The notes under the pieces are model-generated. The model was given only the letters and a program-made list of their open reading frames with translations, did no database searches and was not told the origin of the DNA. A stretch of DNA of 28,096 nucleotides from CAMLDH01 sp966250375 (lineage in GTDB: Bacteria > Pseudomonadota > Gammaproteobacteria > Burkholderiales > Burkholderiaceae_D): assembly GCA_966250375.1 (NCBI GenBank), contig CBINHE010000056.1:1-28096 (forward strand), in the 5' to 3' direction. Positions 1 through 7,926 of this stretch are shown piece after piece. The position numbers were made by a program, and so were the translations under genes. Within the stretch, counting starts at the first letter, position 1; every line of letters begins with the position of its first letter.

Positions 1-81
1 CCTCGCGCCTACTTCCTCTCAGCAAGCCGGCCTTGGCTTCATGCGATTGCCCTGACGTCCTCGGCATTTAGCGATTCTCGT

Positions 82-204
82 TCAATTTTTGCTGCTAGAA
101 TATCGCGCCTGATCATACAGAGCGACCACGTCTGCGGAGCAAATCCAAGCGGTTGCCAGCAAAATGCAGGCAACAATCGAGGCGGGAATAAGCGGCAGTT
201 TCAT
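82..204 (-). CDS. Possible small secreted or membrane peptide, 40 aa
   Basis: A 40-codon open frame starts at an ATG (202-204 on the complement) preceded by CCAGGAGCTCATC, an AGGAG Shine-Dalgarno core six nucleotides before the start. The peptide begins MKLPLIPAS, continues with a hydrophobic stretch (about residues 4-23, VACILLATAWIC) and ends in a short polar tail (DQARYSSSKN). This resembles a signal peptide with a possible cleavage after the SA at residues 23-24, or a single membrane anchor. I recognise no family. It points away from grpE, so the two would be divergent. The good ribosome binding site and hydrophobic profile are the only support; it may be a chance frame. Confidence 0.4.
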   Translation of the reverse strand: MKLPLIPASIVACILLATAWICSADVVALYDQARYSSSKN

Positions 205-364
205 GATGAGCTCCTGGCCGGACACAGGATCCTGGATAGCCTATCGTAGTTCTCCGCTCACGTTTCGCCATCCCATGAAATAGCGAATTTGCAACATAAA
301 ATATACAGATGGCTGTCACATTTCGGTGGGACTAAGAGATTTTGAACGAGGGCATCGAATATCC

Positions 365-392
365 CTTGAAAAATTATGGGATAGCCTCATTT
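365..392 (+). promoter_or_regulatory. Sigma-32 (RpoH) heat-shock promoter of grpE
   Basis: CTTGAAA (365-371), a 13-nt spacer and CCTCATTT (385-392) fit the RpoH consensus CTTGAAA-N11-16-CCCCATNT with one mismatch in the -10 box. The predicted transcript start near 399 leaves a leader of about 50 nt before the grpE ATG. It also argues against an upstream TTG (404) as the grpE start, because that codon would lie only a few bases into the message. Confidence 0.8.
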
Positions 393-448
393 AGTTTTGC
401 ATATTGAATTTTGTTGAACTCAAGTCATTGATTGCCGGAGACTTTTTA

Positions 449-1003
449 ATGCAGGACCAGGAAAATATGCAAGATCAAGAAAAGCAAACCGAACAAGTGA
501 TACCGAGCGAGCAAGCAGCGGAAACTGACAGCGCCTCGGTTTCCCCCATTCCAAGTCTGGAAGAAAAACTGGCCGCTGCCGAGGCCCGCGCGCAGGAAAT
601 ACAGGATTCTTTCCTGAGAGCGAAAGCGGAAGCAGAGAATATCCGTCGCCGGGCGCAAGAAGATATCTCCCGCGCACATAAATTCGCGATCGAAAGTTTT
701 GCAGAGGCGTTGGTGCCAGTGAAAGATAGCCTGGAAATGGCACTCAAGCTGGAGACGCCATCGATCGACTCTATCAAGGAAGGCGTCGAGATGACCTTGA
801 AGCAGTTGTCATCCGCTTTTGACCGCAACAAGCTGCTGGAGATTAATCCGCAGCCGGGCGAGAAACTTGACCCAATGAAGCACCAGGCGATTTCGATGGT
901 GCCGGCGGACCAGGCGGCCAATACGATCGTCAGCGTCTTGCAAAAAGGTTACATGATTGCTGACCGCTTGTTGCGTCCCGCATTGGTGACCGTCGCGCAA
1001 TAA
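449..1003 (+). CDS. grpE: GrpE, nucleotide exchange factor of DnaK
   Basis: GrpE releases ADP from DnaK and so resets the Hsp70 cycle in the cytoplasm. The 184-residue product has the family layout: a polar acidic N-terminus, a long helical/coiled-coil stretch (about residues 38-85, with AEARAQEIQDSFLRAKAEAENIRRR quoted here only by its start AEARAQEIQD), and a C-terminal beta domain with NPQPGEKLDPMKHQAIS and a GYMIADRLLRPALVTV ending. I chose ATG 449 because GGAG lies 8 nt upstream and the preceding sigma-32 promoter would start RNA near 399; an in-frame ATG at 467 is a weaker alternative. It is followed by dnaK, with its own promoter in the 105-bp gap. Confidence 0.96.
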   Translation: MQDQENMQDQEKQTEQVIPSEQAAETDSASVSPIPSLEEKLAAAEARAQEIQDSFLRAKAEAENIRRRAQEDISRAHKFAIESFAEALVPVKDSLEMALKLETPSIDSIKEGVEMTLKQLSSAFDRNKLLEINPQPGEKLDPMKHQAISMVPADQAANTIVSVLQKGYMIADRLLRPALVTVAQ

Positions 1004-1034
1004 AAGAGGATGTAAAAAAATCGCTGGAAACATG

Positions 1035-1062
1035 CTTGAAAGCGATATTTTTCTCCACATAT
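1035..1062 (+). promoter_or_regulatory. Sigma-32 (RpoH) heat-shock promoter of dnaK
   Basis: CTTGAAA (1035-1041), a 13-nt spacer and CCACATAT (1055-1062) match the RpoH consensus with one mismatch, and the spacer equals that of the promoter before grpE. The predicted start near 1069 gives a leader of about 40 nt. No CIRCE inverted repeat for HrcA was seen in this gap. Confidence 0.8.
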
Positions 1063-1108
1063 TTGGATTACTCAGATTTCAATTATTCGTTATTAAAGGG
1101 GCATAAGT

Positions 1109-3055
1109 ATGGGCAAAATCATCGGCATCGACTTGGGGACGACCAATTCCTGCGTCTCCATCATGGAAGGCGGCCAGCCTAAGGTCATTGAAAACTCAGA
1201 AGGCGCACGCACCACGCCTTCCATTATCGCGTACCAAGAGGATGGCGAGATTCTGGTCGGCGCGCCGGCGAAACGTCAGGCCGTCACCAATCCCAAAAAC
1301 ACCCTGTACGCAGTCAAGCGCCTGATTGGCCGCAAGTTTGAAGAAAAAGAAGTCCAGAAAGATATCAGCCTGATGCCGTATCAGATTTCCAAAGCCGACA
1401 ATGGCGATGCATGGATCTCGGTGCGCGACAAGCGGCTTGCACCGCCGCAAATTTCCGCGGAAGTGCTGCGCAAGATGAAAAAGACCGCCGAAGATTACCT
1501 CGGCGAAGAAGTGACCGAAGCCGTCATCACGGTGCCGGCTTATTTCAATGACGCGCAGCGCCAGGCGACCAAAGACGCCGGTCGTATCGCGGGTCTCGAT
1601 GTAAAGCGCATCATCAACGAACCGACTGCTGCCGCACTGGCGTTCGGACTGGACAAAAACGGCAAGGGCGACCGCAAGATTGCGGTATATGATTTGGGCG
1701 GCGGTACCTTCGACGTTTCCATTATCGAAATCGCCGATGTCGATGGCGAGATGCAATTTGAAGTGCTGTCGACCAATGGCGACACCTTCTTGGGCGGTGA
1801 AGATTTCGACCAACGTATCATCGATTACATCATCGACGAATTCAAAAAGATTAACGGTCTCGACCTGGGCAAGGATGCAATTGCATTGCAGCGCATTAAA
1901 GCGTCCGCCGAGCGCGCGAAGATCGAATTGTCGTCGTCGCAGCAAACTGAAATCAACGAGCCGTACATTGCGATGGCGAACGGGGCTCCGGTTCACCTGA
2001 ACCTGAAAATGACACGTGCCAAGCTGGAAGCGCTGGTTGAAGATCTGATTTCGAAAACCATCGAGCCATGCCGTATCGCGATCAAGGATGCTGGCGTCAG
2101 CGTTTCCGACATCGACGACATCATTCTGGTCGGCGGCATGACGCGCATGCCGAAGGTGCAAGAGAAGGTCAAAGAGTTTTTCGGCAAGGATCCGCGCAAG
2201 GATGTCAATCCGGATGAAGCAGTCGCAGTCGGCGCCGCAATCCAGGGCTCCGTATTGTCGGGTGATCGCAAGGATTTGCTGTTGCTGGACGTGACGCCCT
2301 TGTCGCTCGGTATCGAAACGCTGGGTGGCGTGATGACCAAGATGATCAAGAAAAACACCACGATTCCGACCAAGTTCAGCCAGGTATTTTCAACGGCCGA
2401 CGACAATCAGCCTGCCGTCACCATCAAGGTGTACCAGGGTGAGCGCGAGATGGCAGTTGGCAACAAGGGTTTGGGCGAATTCAATCTGGAAGGCATTCCG
2501 CCCTCAGCACGCGGTACGCCGCAGATTGAAGTGACGTTCGATATCGACGCTAACGGCATCCTGCATGTCGGCGCCAAAGACAAGGCGACCGGCAAGGAAA
2601 ACAAAATCACCATCAAGGCAAACTCCGGTTTGACCGAAGACGAAATCCAGAAAATGGTGCGCGACGCGGAAGCCAATGCGGAAGAAGACAAACGATTGAA
2701 AGAAGTGGCCGAAGCGCACAACCAGGGCGATGCGCTGGTGCACTCGACCAGGAAAGCACTGACCGAGTACGGCGACAAGCTGGAAGCGGACGAGAAAGAA
2801 AAAGTCGAAGCCGCGATCAAGGATCTGGAAGCTGCATTGAAAGGTAGCGACAAGGCCGAGATCGATGCGAAAGTTGCTGCGTTATCGACTGCCGCGCAAA
2901 AGCTGGGAGAAAAAATGTATGCCGACATGCAGGCGCAGCAAGCGGCAGCAGGTGCTGCCGAAGGCGGTGCGGCAAGTGGTGCGGGTGCATCGGAAGCCAA
3001 GCCGAAGGAAGATGATGTGGTGGATGCGGACTTCAAGGAAGTCAAAGACAAGTAA
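1109..3055 (+). CDS. dnaK: DnaK, Hsp70 chaperone
   Basis: DnaK is the ATP-dependent Hsp70 that binds exposed hydrophobic segments of proteins, working with DnaJ and GrpE. The 648-residue product is full length. It opens with GIDLGTTNSC (phosphate loop 1), carries IINEPTAAALAFGLD and VYDLGGGTFDVSI in the ATPase lobe, the linker DLLLLDVTPLSLGIET, the beta-sandwich peptide-binding domain (about residues 390-510), a helical lid, an Ala/Gly-rich stretch near 610-630, and a DDVVDADFKEV tail of the EEVD-like bacterial type. AAGGGG lies 8 nt before the ATG. Transcription can come from its own heat-shock promoter or from grpE. Confidence 0.99.
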   Translation: MGKIIGIDLGTTNSCVSIMEGGQPKVIENSEGARTTPSIIAYQEDGEILVGAPAKRQAVTNPKNTLYAVKRLIGRKFEEKEVQKDISLMPYQISKADNGDAWISVRDKRLAPPQISAEVLRKMKKTAEDYLGEEVTEAVITVPAYFNDAQRQATKDAGRIAGLDVKRIINEPTAAALAFGLDKNGKGDRKIAVYDLGGGTFDVSIIEIADVDGEMQFEVLSTNGDTFLGGEDFDQRIIDYIIDEFKKINGLDLGKDAIALQRIKASAERAKIELSSSQQTEINEPYIAMANGAPVHLNLKMTRAKLEALVEDLISKTIEPCRIAIKDAGVSVSDIDDIILVGGMTRMPKVQEKVKEFFGKDPRKDVNPDEAVAVGAAIQGSVLSGDRKDLLLLDVTPLSLGIETLGGVMTKMIKKNTTIPTKFSQVFSTADDNQPAVTIKVYQGEREMAVGNKGLGEFNLEGIPPSARGTPQIEVTFDIDANGILHVGAKDKATGKENKITIKANSGLTEDEIQKMVRDAEANAEEDKRLKEVAEAHNQGDALVHSTRKALTEYGDKLEADEKEKVEAAIKDLEAALKGSDKAEIDAKVAALSTAAQKLGEKMYADMQAQQAAAGAAEGGAASGAGASEAKPKEDDVVDADFKEVKDK

Positions 3056-3089
3056 CGTGTCCCTGGTCACGGCGCTTGCCGTGATGACT

Positions 3090-3133
3090 CGCCGAGTCGA
3101 TTGGCCGTTGTGCGGCCTTCGGCTCGGCGTTTT
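3090..3133 (+). terminator. Hairpin between dnaK and dnaJ, possible attenuator
   Basis: An outer stem CGCCGAG (3090-3096) pairs perfectly with CTCGGCG (3123-3129). A second perfect stem, GGCCG (3103-3107) with CGGCC (3113-3117), nests inside it. TTTT follows at 3130-3133. This resembles a weak intrinsic terminator or a transcript-processing hairpin, which would lower dnaJ expression relative to dnaK. The short T run makes full termination unlikely. Confidence 0.5.
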
Positions 3134-3161
3134 CGCTTAGATTTGAGAAGGTGCCGACGAC

Positions 3162-4304
3162 ATGGCAAAGCGTGATTTTTACGAAATACTGGGTGTAGCG
3201 AAGAATGCCTCTGATGAAGAAATCAAGAAGGCATATCGCAAACTTGCGATGAAGCACCATCCGGACCGCAATCCGGACAGCAAAGGCGCGGAAGACAAAT
3301 TCAAGGAAGCCAAAGAGGCCTACGAGATGCTGTCCGATCCGCAAAAACGTGAAGCATACGACCGCTACGGCCATGCCGGCGTCGACCCCAACATGGGCGG
3401 CGGCGGTGGTTTTGGCGCAGGCGGCGCGGGCGGCTTTGCCGATGCCTTTGGCGATATTTTCGGCGACATCTTTGGTGGCGGCGCACGCAGCGGTGCACGC
3501 GGCGGCGGCGGACCGCAAGTTTATCGCGGCGCCGATCTACGCTACAACCTGGAGATTACCCTCGAGCAGGCTGCGCATGGTTTCGATACCACGATACGCG
3601 TGCCGTCGTGGGATGAATGCGAATCCTGCCACGGCTCCGGCGCCAAGGCCGGCACATCGCCTACCACCTGCCCGACCTGTAACGGTCAAGGTCAGGTGCG
3701 TATGCAGCAGGGTTTTTTCAGCATTCAGCAGACCTGCCCGAAATGCCACGGTACCGGCAAGATTATCCCGACACCATGCCCGACCTGCAGCGGTGCCGGC
3801 CGCATCAAGCGCAACAAGACATTGGAAGTCAAAATTCCTGCCGGGATCGATGACGGCATGCGTATTCGTTCGTCCGGTAATGGCGAACCCGGCATGAATG
3901 GTGGTCCACCGGGCGACTTGTACGTTGAAATCCATATCAAGCAACATCAGGTATTCCAGCGTGACGGCGACGACCTGCATTGCGAGATCCCGATTTCGTT
4001 TGCAAAAGCGGCCTTGGGCGGCGAAATCGAAGTGCCAACCTTGAACGGCAAAGCATCGTTCACCCTTCCCGAAGGTACGCAGTCCGGCAAAACCTTCCGT
4101 CTGCGCGGCAAAGGTATCAAGGGTGTCCGCTCCGGCTATGCCGGTGATTTGTTTTGCCATGTCGTGGTGGAGACGCCAGTCAAGCTGACCGAGCGGCAGA
4201 AAGAACTACTGCGCGATTTTGAACAGATGACCACCGAGGGTGGCGCCAAACATAGTCCTCAAACCAAGTCATGGAAGGACAAGGTGAAGGAGTTCTTCGA
4301 GTAA
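3162..4304 (+). CDS. dnaJ: DnaJ, Hsp40 co-chaperone
   Basis: DnaJ delivers substrates to DnaK and stimulates its ATPase. The 380-residue type I DnaJ has the J domain with HPD at residues 33-35, a Gly/Phe-rich linker (about 74-115), four zinc-binding CxxCxGxG repeats (CESCHGSG, CPTCNGQG, CPKCHGTG, CPTCSGAG) and the two C-terminal peptide-binding domains. GAGAAGG lies about 12 nt before the ATG. The gene follows dnaK by 106 bp containing a hairpin and ends just before a strong terminator, so it closes the chaperone operon. Confidence 0.99.
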   Translation: MAKRDFYEILGVAKNASDEEIKKAYRKLAMKHHPDRNPDSKGAEDKFKEAKEAYEMLSDPQKREAYDRYGHAGVDPNMGGGGGFGAGGAGGFADAFGDIFGDIFGGGARSGARGGGGPQVYRGADLRYNLEITLEQAAHGFDTTIRVPSWDECESCHGSGAKAGTSPTTCPTCNGQGQVRMQQGFFSIQQTCPKCHGTGKIIPTPCPTCSGAGRIKRNKTLEVKIPAGIDDGMRIRSSGNGEPGMNGGPPGDLYVEIHIKQHQVFQRDGDDLHCEIPISFAKAALGGEIEVPTLNGKASFTLPEGTQSGKTFRLRGKGIKGVRSGYAGDLFCHVVVETPVKLTERQKELLRDFEQMTTEGGAKHSPQTKSWKDKVKEFFE

Positions 4305-4333
4305 TCGCTCTTGAAAAAAAGCGGGCAAAATCC

Positions 4334-4368
4334 AACCGCTGGTTCCGAAAGGGGGCAGCGGTTTTTTT
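4334..4368 (+). terminator. Intrinsic terminator of the grpE-dnaK-dnaJ operon
   Basis: AACCGCTG (4334-4341) pairs with CAGCGGTT (4356-4363) across a 14-nt loop, and the stem runs directly into seven T residues (4362-4368). It lies 30 nt after the dnaJ stop codon. Confidence 0.88.
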
Positions 4369-4866
4369 ATGGTTTGGCGATCGCCTTCCTTCTTCCGTTG
4401 TCACTTTTCTTTTGCTTGCGCCGCAGTTTTTTCTATCCTTTGATCATGTTGGCTCACTCCGTGTTGTACGAATGGGGCACTAGCCTTTGCCCGCATCGGC
4501 GACGTGCGCACTGTGCGTTTCCTGCTGTCTTCGCGCTGCACCTTCTTCGAGCACCTTGTACGCTTTGCTCCAGTCGCTACCTTTCGACGATTGGCCTCAT
4601 CTAATGCGCTTTATGCTGGAGACGCTCGGCACCATATCGCGGTAACTACTTTTTTTGAAATGAGAACTGCTGCATCGTTGCATGCTTTCAAGCCATACCA
4701 CTTATTATGAGATATCAGCCTTTGGTACCGTAATTTCTATAAAATCGGGTTAGCAAATTAAGCAGATGAAGCGAACAGGTAAAGGAAAGTAGCACCAGTC
4801 ACCCTTTTCTTGGAAGAATGAGTAGCTCGGGACACTAAATTCAATTGCAATTTCCTGGTTTATACA
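4369..4866. other. Intergenic stretch without a recognised gene
   Basis: About 500 bp between the dnaJ terminator and the carbonic anhydrase start. Open frames here lack a ribosome binding site, and some begin inside the terminator, so I call none. One plus-strand frame ending at the TAA at 4643-4645 reads plausibly as the tail of a lost protein (SLPFDDWPHLMRFMLETLG), but no family was recognised. A TATAAAAT at 4738-4745 could be a -10 box for the carbonic anhydrase; no convincing -35 lies at the right distance. Confidence 0.4.
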
Positions 4867-5532
4867 ATGACAGAACAAACTAAAAAGAATCTCCTACTGG
4901 AGCAGTTGTTTGAGAACAACCGCAGTTGGGCTGCGTCCATGGTGGCGCAGGATGCGGATTTTTTCAAAAAACTGGTAGCGCAGCAATCGCCGGAATATTT
5001 ATGGATTGGCTGTTCCGACAGTCGCGTGCCGGCCAACGAGATTGTTAACCTGCTACCGGGCGAACTGTTCGTTCACCGGAATATCGCTAACGTCGTGGTC
5101 CATACCGACTTGAATTGCCTGTCTGTATTGCAATTCGCGATTGATGTGTTGGGCGTCAAGCATGTGATCGTCTGCGGACATTATGGTTGTTCCGGCGTGC
5201 ATGCTGCGCTGGCGAAACGGCGCGTCGGTCTGGCCGATAACTGGTTGCGACATGTACAGGATGTCCATCAAAAGCATGAGCGCTACCTTGGCGATGTGTT
5301 GCCGAATCAGGAAAAGCAGGATCGCATGTGCGAATTGAATGTGATCGAACAGGTGGCCAATGTGTGTCAAACCACCATCGTGCAGGATGCATGGGAGCGC
5401 GGCCAATCACTGACGATTCATGGCTGGATTTATGGATTGAAGAATGGATTGCTGCGCGATTTGGGCGTCACGGTGAGTGCCGCGGAAGAGTTGGCGCCGA
5501 AGCTGCAAAGCACTTTTGCACGCTACGGCTAA
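4867..5532 (+). CDS. can: Beta-class carbonic anhydrase
   Basis: The enzyme interconverts CO2 and bicarbonate, supplying bicarbonate to carboxylases in the cytoplasm. The 221-residue product has the beta-class zinc site: Cys49 in GCSDSRVPA (with the Asp51-Arg53 dyad), and His105 and Cys108 in CGHYGCSG. HRNIANVV and the C-terminal IHGWIYGLKNGLL are also typical of the Can/CynT type. The ATG at 4867 has no strong Shine-Dalgarno sequence, but the family N-terminus fits. The gene stands alone between the dnaJ terminator and a hairpin, converging with panB. Confidence 0.95.
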   Translation: MTEQTKKNLLLEQLFENNRSWAASMVAQDADFFKKLVAQQSPEYLWIGCSDSRVPANEIVNLLPGELFVHRNIANVVVHTDLNCLSVLQFAIDVLGVKHVIVCGHYGCSGVHAALAKRRVGLADNWLRHVQDVHQKHERYLGDVLPNQEKQDRMCELNVIEQVANVCQTTIVQDAWERGQSLTIHGWIYGLKNGLLRDLGVTVSAAEELAPKLQSTFARYG

Positions 5533-5591
5533 AATCTTGCGGGACCGGGTTCGTCAGGCGCACCCTGTGCAATAAATTACCCGATCCCGCA
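5531..5591 (-). terminator. Hairpin between convergent can and panB, probable panB terminator
   Basis: TGCGGGACCGGGT (5538-5550) and ACCCGATCCCGCA (5579-5591) form a 13-bp stem with one mismatch and a 28-nt loop. Read on the minus strand the stem is followed by AGATTTT, which suits termination of the panB transcript; on the plus strand no T run follows. The long loop lowers confidence. Confidence 0.45.
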
Positions 5592-5593
5592 CG

Positions 5594-6424
5594 TCAGAAA
5601 CAATGTTCCGCAGCCGGAAATGACTTGTCCTTGACTGCCGCGATGTACGCTGCCACCGCAGTCTCTATGCTCGTTTGACCTTCCATGAAGTTCTTCACGA
5701 AGCGCGCTTTGCGGCCGGGGAATACACCGAGCATATCGTGCATGACCAATACCTGGCCCGAGCAATCCGGGCCAGCGCCAATGCCGATTGTCGGAATCGA
5801 CAGCAAGTCGGTTACTTCCTTGCCCAAGGCTGTCGGAATCGCCTCCAGTACCAGCATCGACGCACCGGCCGCTTGCAGCGCCAATGCATCGGCTTTCAAT
5901 TGTTCCGCGCCTTCGATGGTCTTGCCTTGCACTTTATAGCCGCCAAGTTGATGCACCGACTGTGGCGTCAAGCCGAGGTGCGCGCAGACCGGAACTGCAC
6001 GGTCGGTCAAAAAGCGCACTGTGTCAGTCAACCAGGCACCGCCTTCAAGTTTGACCATTTGCGCGCCAGCCTGCATTAATTGCACAGCATGGTTGAAGGC
6101 GCTTTCAGGCGTCGCATACGTGCCGAACGGCATGTCGGCTACCAATAACGCCGTCCGGTTGCCACGCGCCACACTTGCGGTGTGGTAAGCGATGTCTGTG
6201 ATCGTGACTGGTAGTGTCGACGTGTGGCCTTGGCATACCATGCCAAGCGAATCGCCCACCAGCAATACTTCGACACCACAGCGATCCATCAAGGCCGCGA
6301 AACTGGCATCGTAACAGGTCAGCATGGTGATTTTTTCACCTGCATTGCGCAGCGCCATCAACGATGGACCCGTGACCGCCTTGATGCGTGTACTCTGGTT
6401 ATTTTCTTGCAGGTATCCCGCCAT
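5594..6424 (-). CDS. panB: 3-methyl-2-oxobutanoate hydroxymethyltransferase
   Basis: PanB adds a hydroxymethyl group from methylenetetrahydrofolate to 2-oxoisovalerate, the first committed step of pantothenate and CoA synthesis. With the start used here (276 aa), the metal ligands are Asp58 in LLVGDSLG, Asp97 in VADMPFG and Glu127 in VKLEGG. His149 and the catalytic Glu194 in LEAIP keep the spacing known from the E. coli enzyme. Two in-frame ATGs are available: 6430, which overlaps the upstream stop as ATGA but sits directly against GGGGA, and 6424, with 6 nt spacing; I prefer 6424. It is the last gene of the eight-gene minus-strand run, directly after the deoxynucleoside kinase. Confidence 0.97.
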   Translation of the reverse strand: MAGYLQENNQSTRIKAVTGPSLMALRNAGEKITMLTCYDASFAALMDRCGVEVLLVGDSLGMVCQGHTSTLPVTITDIAYHTASVARGNRTALLVADMPFGTYATPESAFNHAVQLMQAGAQMVKLEGGAWLTDTVRFLTDRAVPVCAHLGLTPQSVHQLGGYKVQGKTIEGAEQLKADALALQAAGASMLVLEAIPTALGKEVTDLLSIPTIGIGAGPDCSGQVLVMHDMLGVFPGRKARFVKNFMEGQTSIETAVAAYIAAVKDKSFPAAEHCF

Positions 6425-6426
6425 AA

Positions 6427-7068
6427 TCATTCCCCGCGGCTAAAAAATTCCCGTTTGCCGCGCATGTTTTTTATATGCGTGAGCAACAGGTCGAAATCTT
6501 CATCCCGTTCGATCGGGTTCAAATGCTCCGTGTTGACGATCAACAGCGGTGCGGCGTCGTAATGATAAAAGAAACGGCTATAACTTTCACATAACCGATA
6601 CAGGTAGGTTTCGGAGATCGCGGCTTCCATCTGCACGCCGCGTTTTTTGACGCGGTCGATCAGCGTTTCCGGCTGCGCTTGCAGGTAAATTACCAGATCC
6701 GGTTGCGGCGCTTGCGGCCGCAAATGTTCGTATAGCTGGCGATACAAATTCAATTCGTCATCGCCTAGTGTCAGGCTGGCAAAGATTGGGTCCTTGTCGA
6801 GCAAAAAATCCGATAGAACCGGTGCATTGAACAAATCCGCCTGCGCCAAGTCCCGTAACTGGTTTATGCGCTGAAACAGAAAAAACATTTGCGTGGACAG
6901 CGCATGGCGTGCCGAATCGCGATAAAACTTTTCCAGGAACGGATTTTCCTGCGCCTGTTCGAGTAAGGTTTGCGCGCCGGAGTTCTCGGCGATTTTGCGC
7001 GCGAGCGTGGTCTTGCCGACGCCGATCGGGCCTTCCACCACAACGTATTTGTATTTATCGAAATTCAT
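6427..7068 (-). CDS. Deoxynucleoside kinase family protein
   Basis: A 213-residue P-loop kinase of the dNK (deoxyadenosine/deoxyguanosine kinase) family, which phosphorylates deoxynucleosides for nucleotide salvage. Visible motifs are the Walker A VEGPIGVGKTT (residues 11-21), an ERS-like segment replaced by SDFLLDKD (about residue 98), and a LID-like RVKKRGVQME. The start at 7068 gives MNFDKYKYVVVEGPIG and overlaps the upstream stop as ATGA; a longer frame to 7116 would add 16 residues inside that gene and is unlikely. Proteins of this type near folK and panB are common in betaproteobacteria. The exact nucleoside preference cannot be read from the sequence. Confidence 0.85.
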   Translation of the reverse strand: MNFDKYKYVVVEGPIGVGKTTLARKIAENSGAQTLLEQAQENPFLEKFYRDSARHALSTQMFFLFQRINQLRDLAQADLFNAPVLSDFLLDKDPIFASLTLGDDELNLYRQLYEHLRPQAPQPDLVIYLQAQPETLIDRVKKRGVQMEAAISETYLYRLCESYSRFFYHYDAAPLLIVNTEHLNPIERDEDFDLLLTHIKNMRGKREFFSRGE

Positions 7069-7412
7069 GTGCGGAAAATAAAATAGACGGCGCCAACCAG
7101 GCACAGCGCCGCCCATACGTAATCAAGTTTGAACGGCTGGCTCATGTAGATCATCGCGAACGGCACGAAGACGACCAGTGTAATTGCTTCTTGCATGATC
7201 TTCAGTTGCGCCAGGCTGAATTCGCTGTAGCCGATTCGGTTAGCGGGAACTTGCAGCAGGTATTCGAATAGCGCGATCGACCAGCTCACCAGCGCTGCGA
7301 TCCACCACGCCTTTCCCGCAAGATTTTTCAGGTGTCCATACCACGCGACCGTCATGAAAATGTTGGACAAGGCAAGCAAGCCGACGGTTTGAATAATAAC
7401 GGGAATTTGCAT
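7065..7412 (-). CDS. DMT-superfamily small membrane protein (DUF486)
   Basis: A 115-residue protein with about four hydrophobic helices (residues 4-24, 35-52, 75-91, 97-113), matching the small DUF486 group of drug/metabolite-transporter-like proteins. Typical pieces are NIFMTVAWYGHLK and WSIALFEYLLQVPANRIG. Its substrate is unknown. It lies 22 nt after folK and its stop overlaps the next start as ATGA, so it is co-transcribed with folate, pantothenate and nucleotide genes; whether it serves them is not evident. Confidence 0.85.
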   Translation of the reverse strand: MQIPVIIQTVGLLALSNIFMTVAWYGHLKNLAGKAWWIAALVSWSIALFEYLLQVPANRIGYSEFSLAQLKIMQEAITLVVFVPFAMIYMSQPFKLDYVWAALCLVGAVYFIFRT

Positions 7413-7434
7413 GGCGGCTCGGGTGATGAGTCAA

Positions 7435-7926
7435 TCAATCCGGGATTTTTTGAATTGTCTGTCCAGCCACATCCGGCACAAAGAGATGCGCCAGCCCTTG
7501 CCCTGGAATCGTGATCAGCGGATCGATTTGCAACAAGGGGAACACGACAAATGCGCGTTGCATCATGCGCGCATGCGGTACCGTCAGCGATTCGGATGAA
7601 ATGATTTGCTGGCCATACAGCAGCAGATCCAGATCCAGCGTGCGCGGCGCATTCGGATATGGCCGCTCGCGTCCGGCAGCAAGTTCCAGCGCTTGTAATT
7701 CGTGCAGCAGTTCCTGCGCGCTCAGTCGTGTTTCGATGCGGGCGACGGCGTTGATGTAATCGTCGCCGTCAGCGTTCACCGGCGTGCTGCGGAACAAACT
7801 GGATTGGCCGCTGAGCGTCGTCTTGTCAAGCGTACCCAATTGCAGCAGCGCGTGTTGTACGTGACTGCGCGCGTCGCCCAGATTGGAGCCAATGCCGACA
7901 AATGCCGTCACTTGTTCCACGGTCAT
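7435..7926 (-). CDS. folK: 6-hydroxymethyl-7,8-dihydropterin pyrophosphokinase
   Basis: FolK transfers pyrophosphate from ATP to 6-hydroxymethyldihydropterin in folate synthesis. The 163-residue product has GIGSNLGD near the N-terminus, the SSLFRSTPV and DYINAVARIET segments, and the signature GRERPYPNAPRTLDLDLLLYG with the two metal-binding Asp residues at 98 and 100. The VPHARMMQRAFVVFPL tail is also standard. The ATG overlaps the pcnB stop as ATGA, so translation is probably coupled. Confidence 0.97.
   Translation of the reverse strand: MTVEQVTAFVGIGSNLGDARSHVQHALLQLGTLDKTTLSGQSSLFRSTPVNADGDDYINAVARIETRLSAQELLHELQALELAAGRERPYPNAPRTLDLDLLLYGQQIISSESLTVPHARMMQRAFVVFPLLQIDPLITIPGQGLAHLFVPDVAGQTIQKIPD

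Noticed and set aside
404..448. Upstream TTG extension of grpE
   Set aside because: The sigma-32 promoter predicts RNA to start near 399, leaving no room for a ribosome binding site before 404; ATG 449 has GGAG at good spacing.
4311..4645. Open frames downstream of dnaJ
   Set aside because: They begin in or next to the terminator, lack ribosome binding sites and resemble no family I know; the tail ending at 4645 may be a remnant but cannot be supported.
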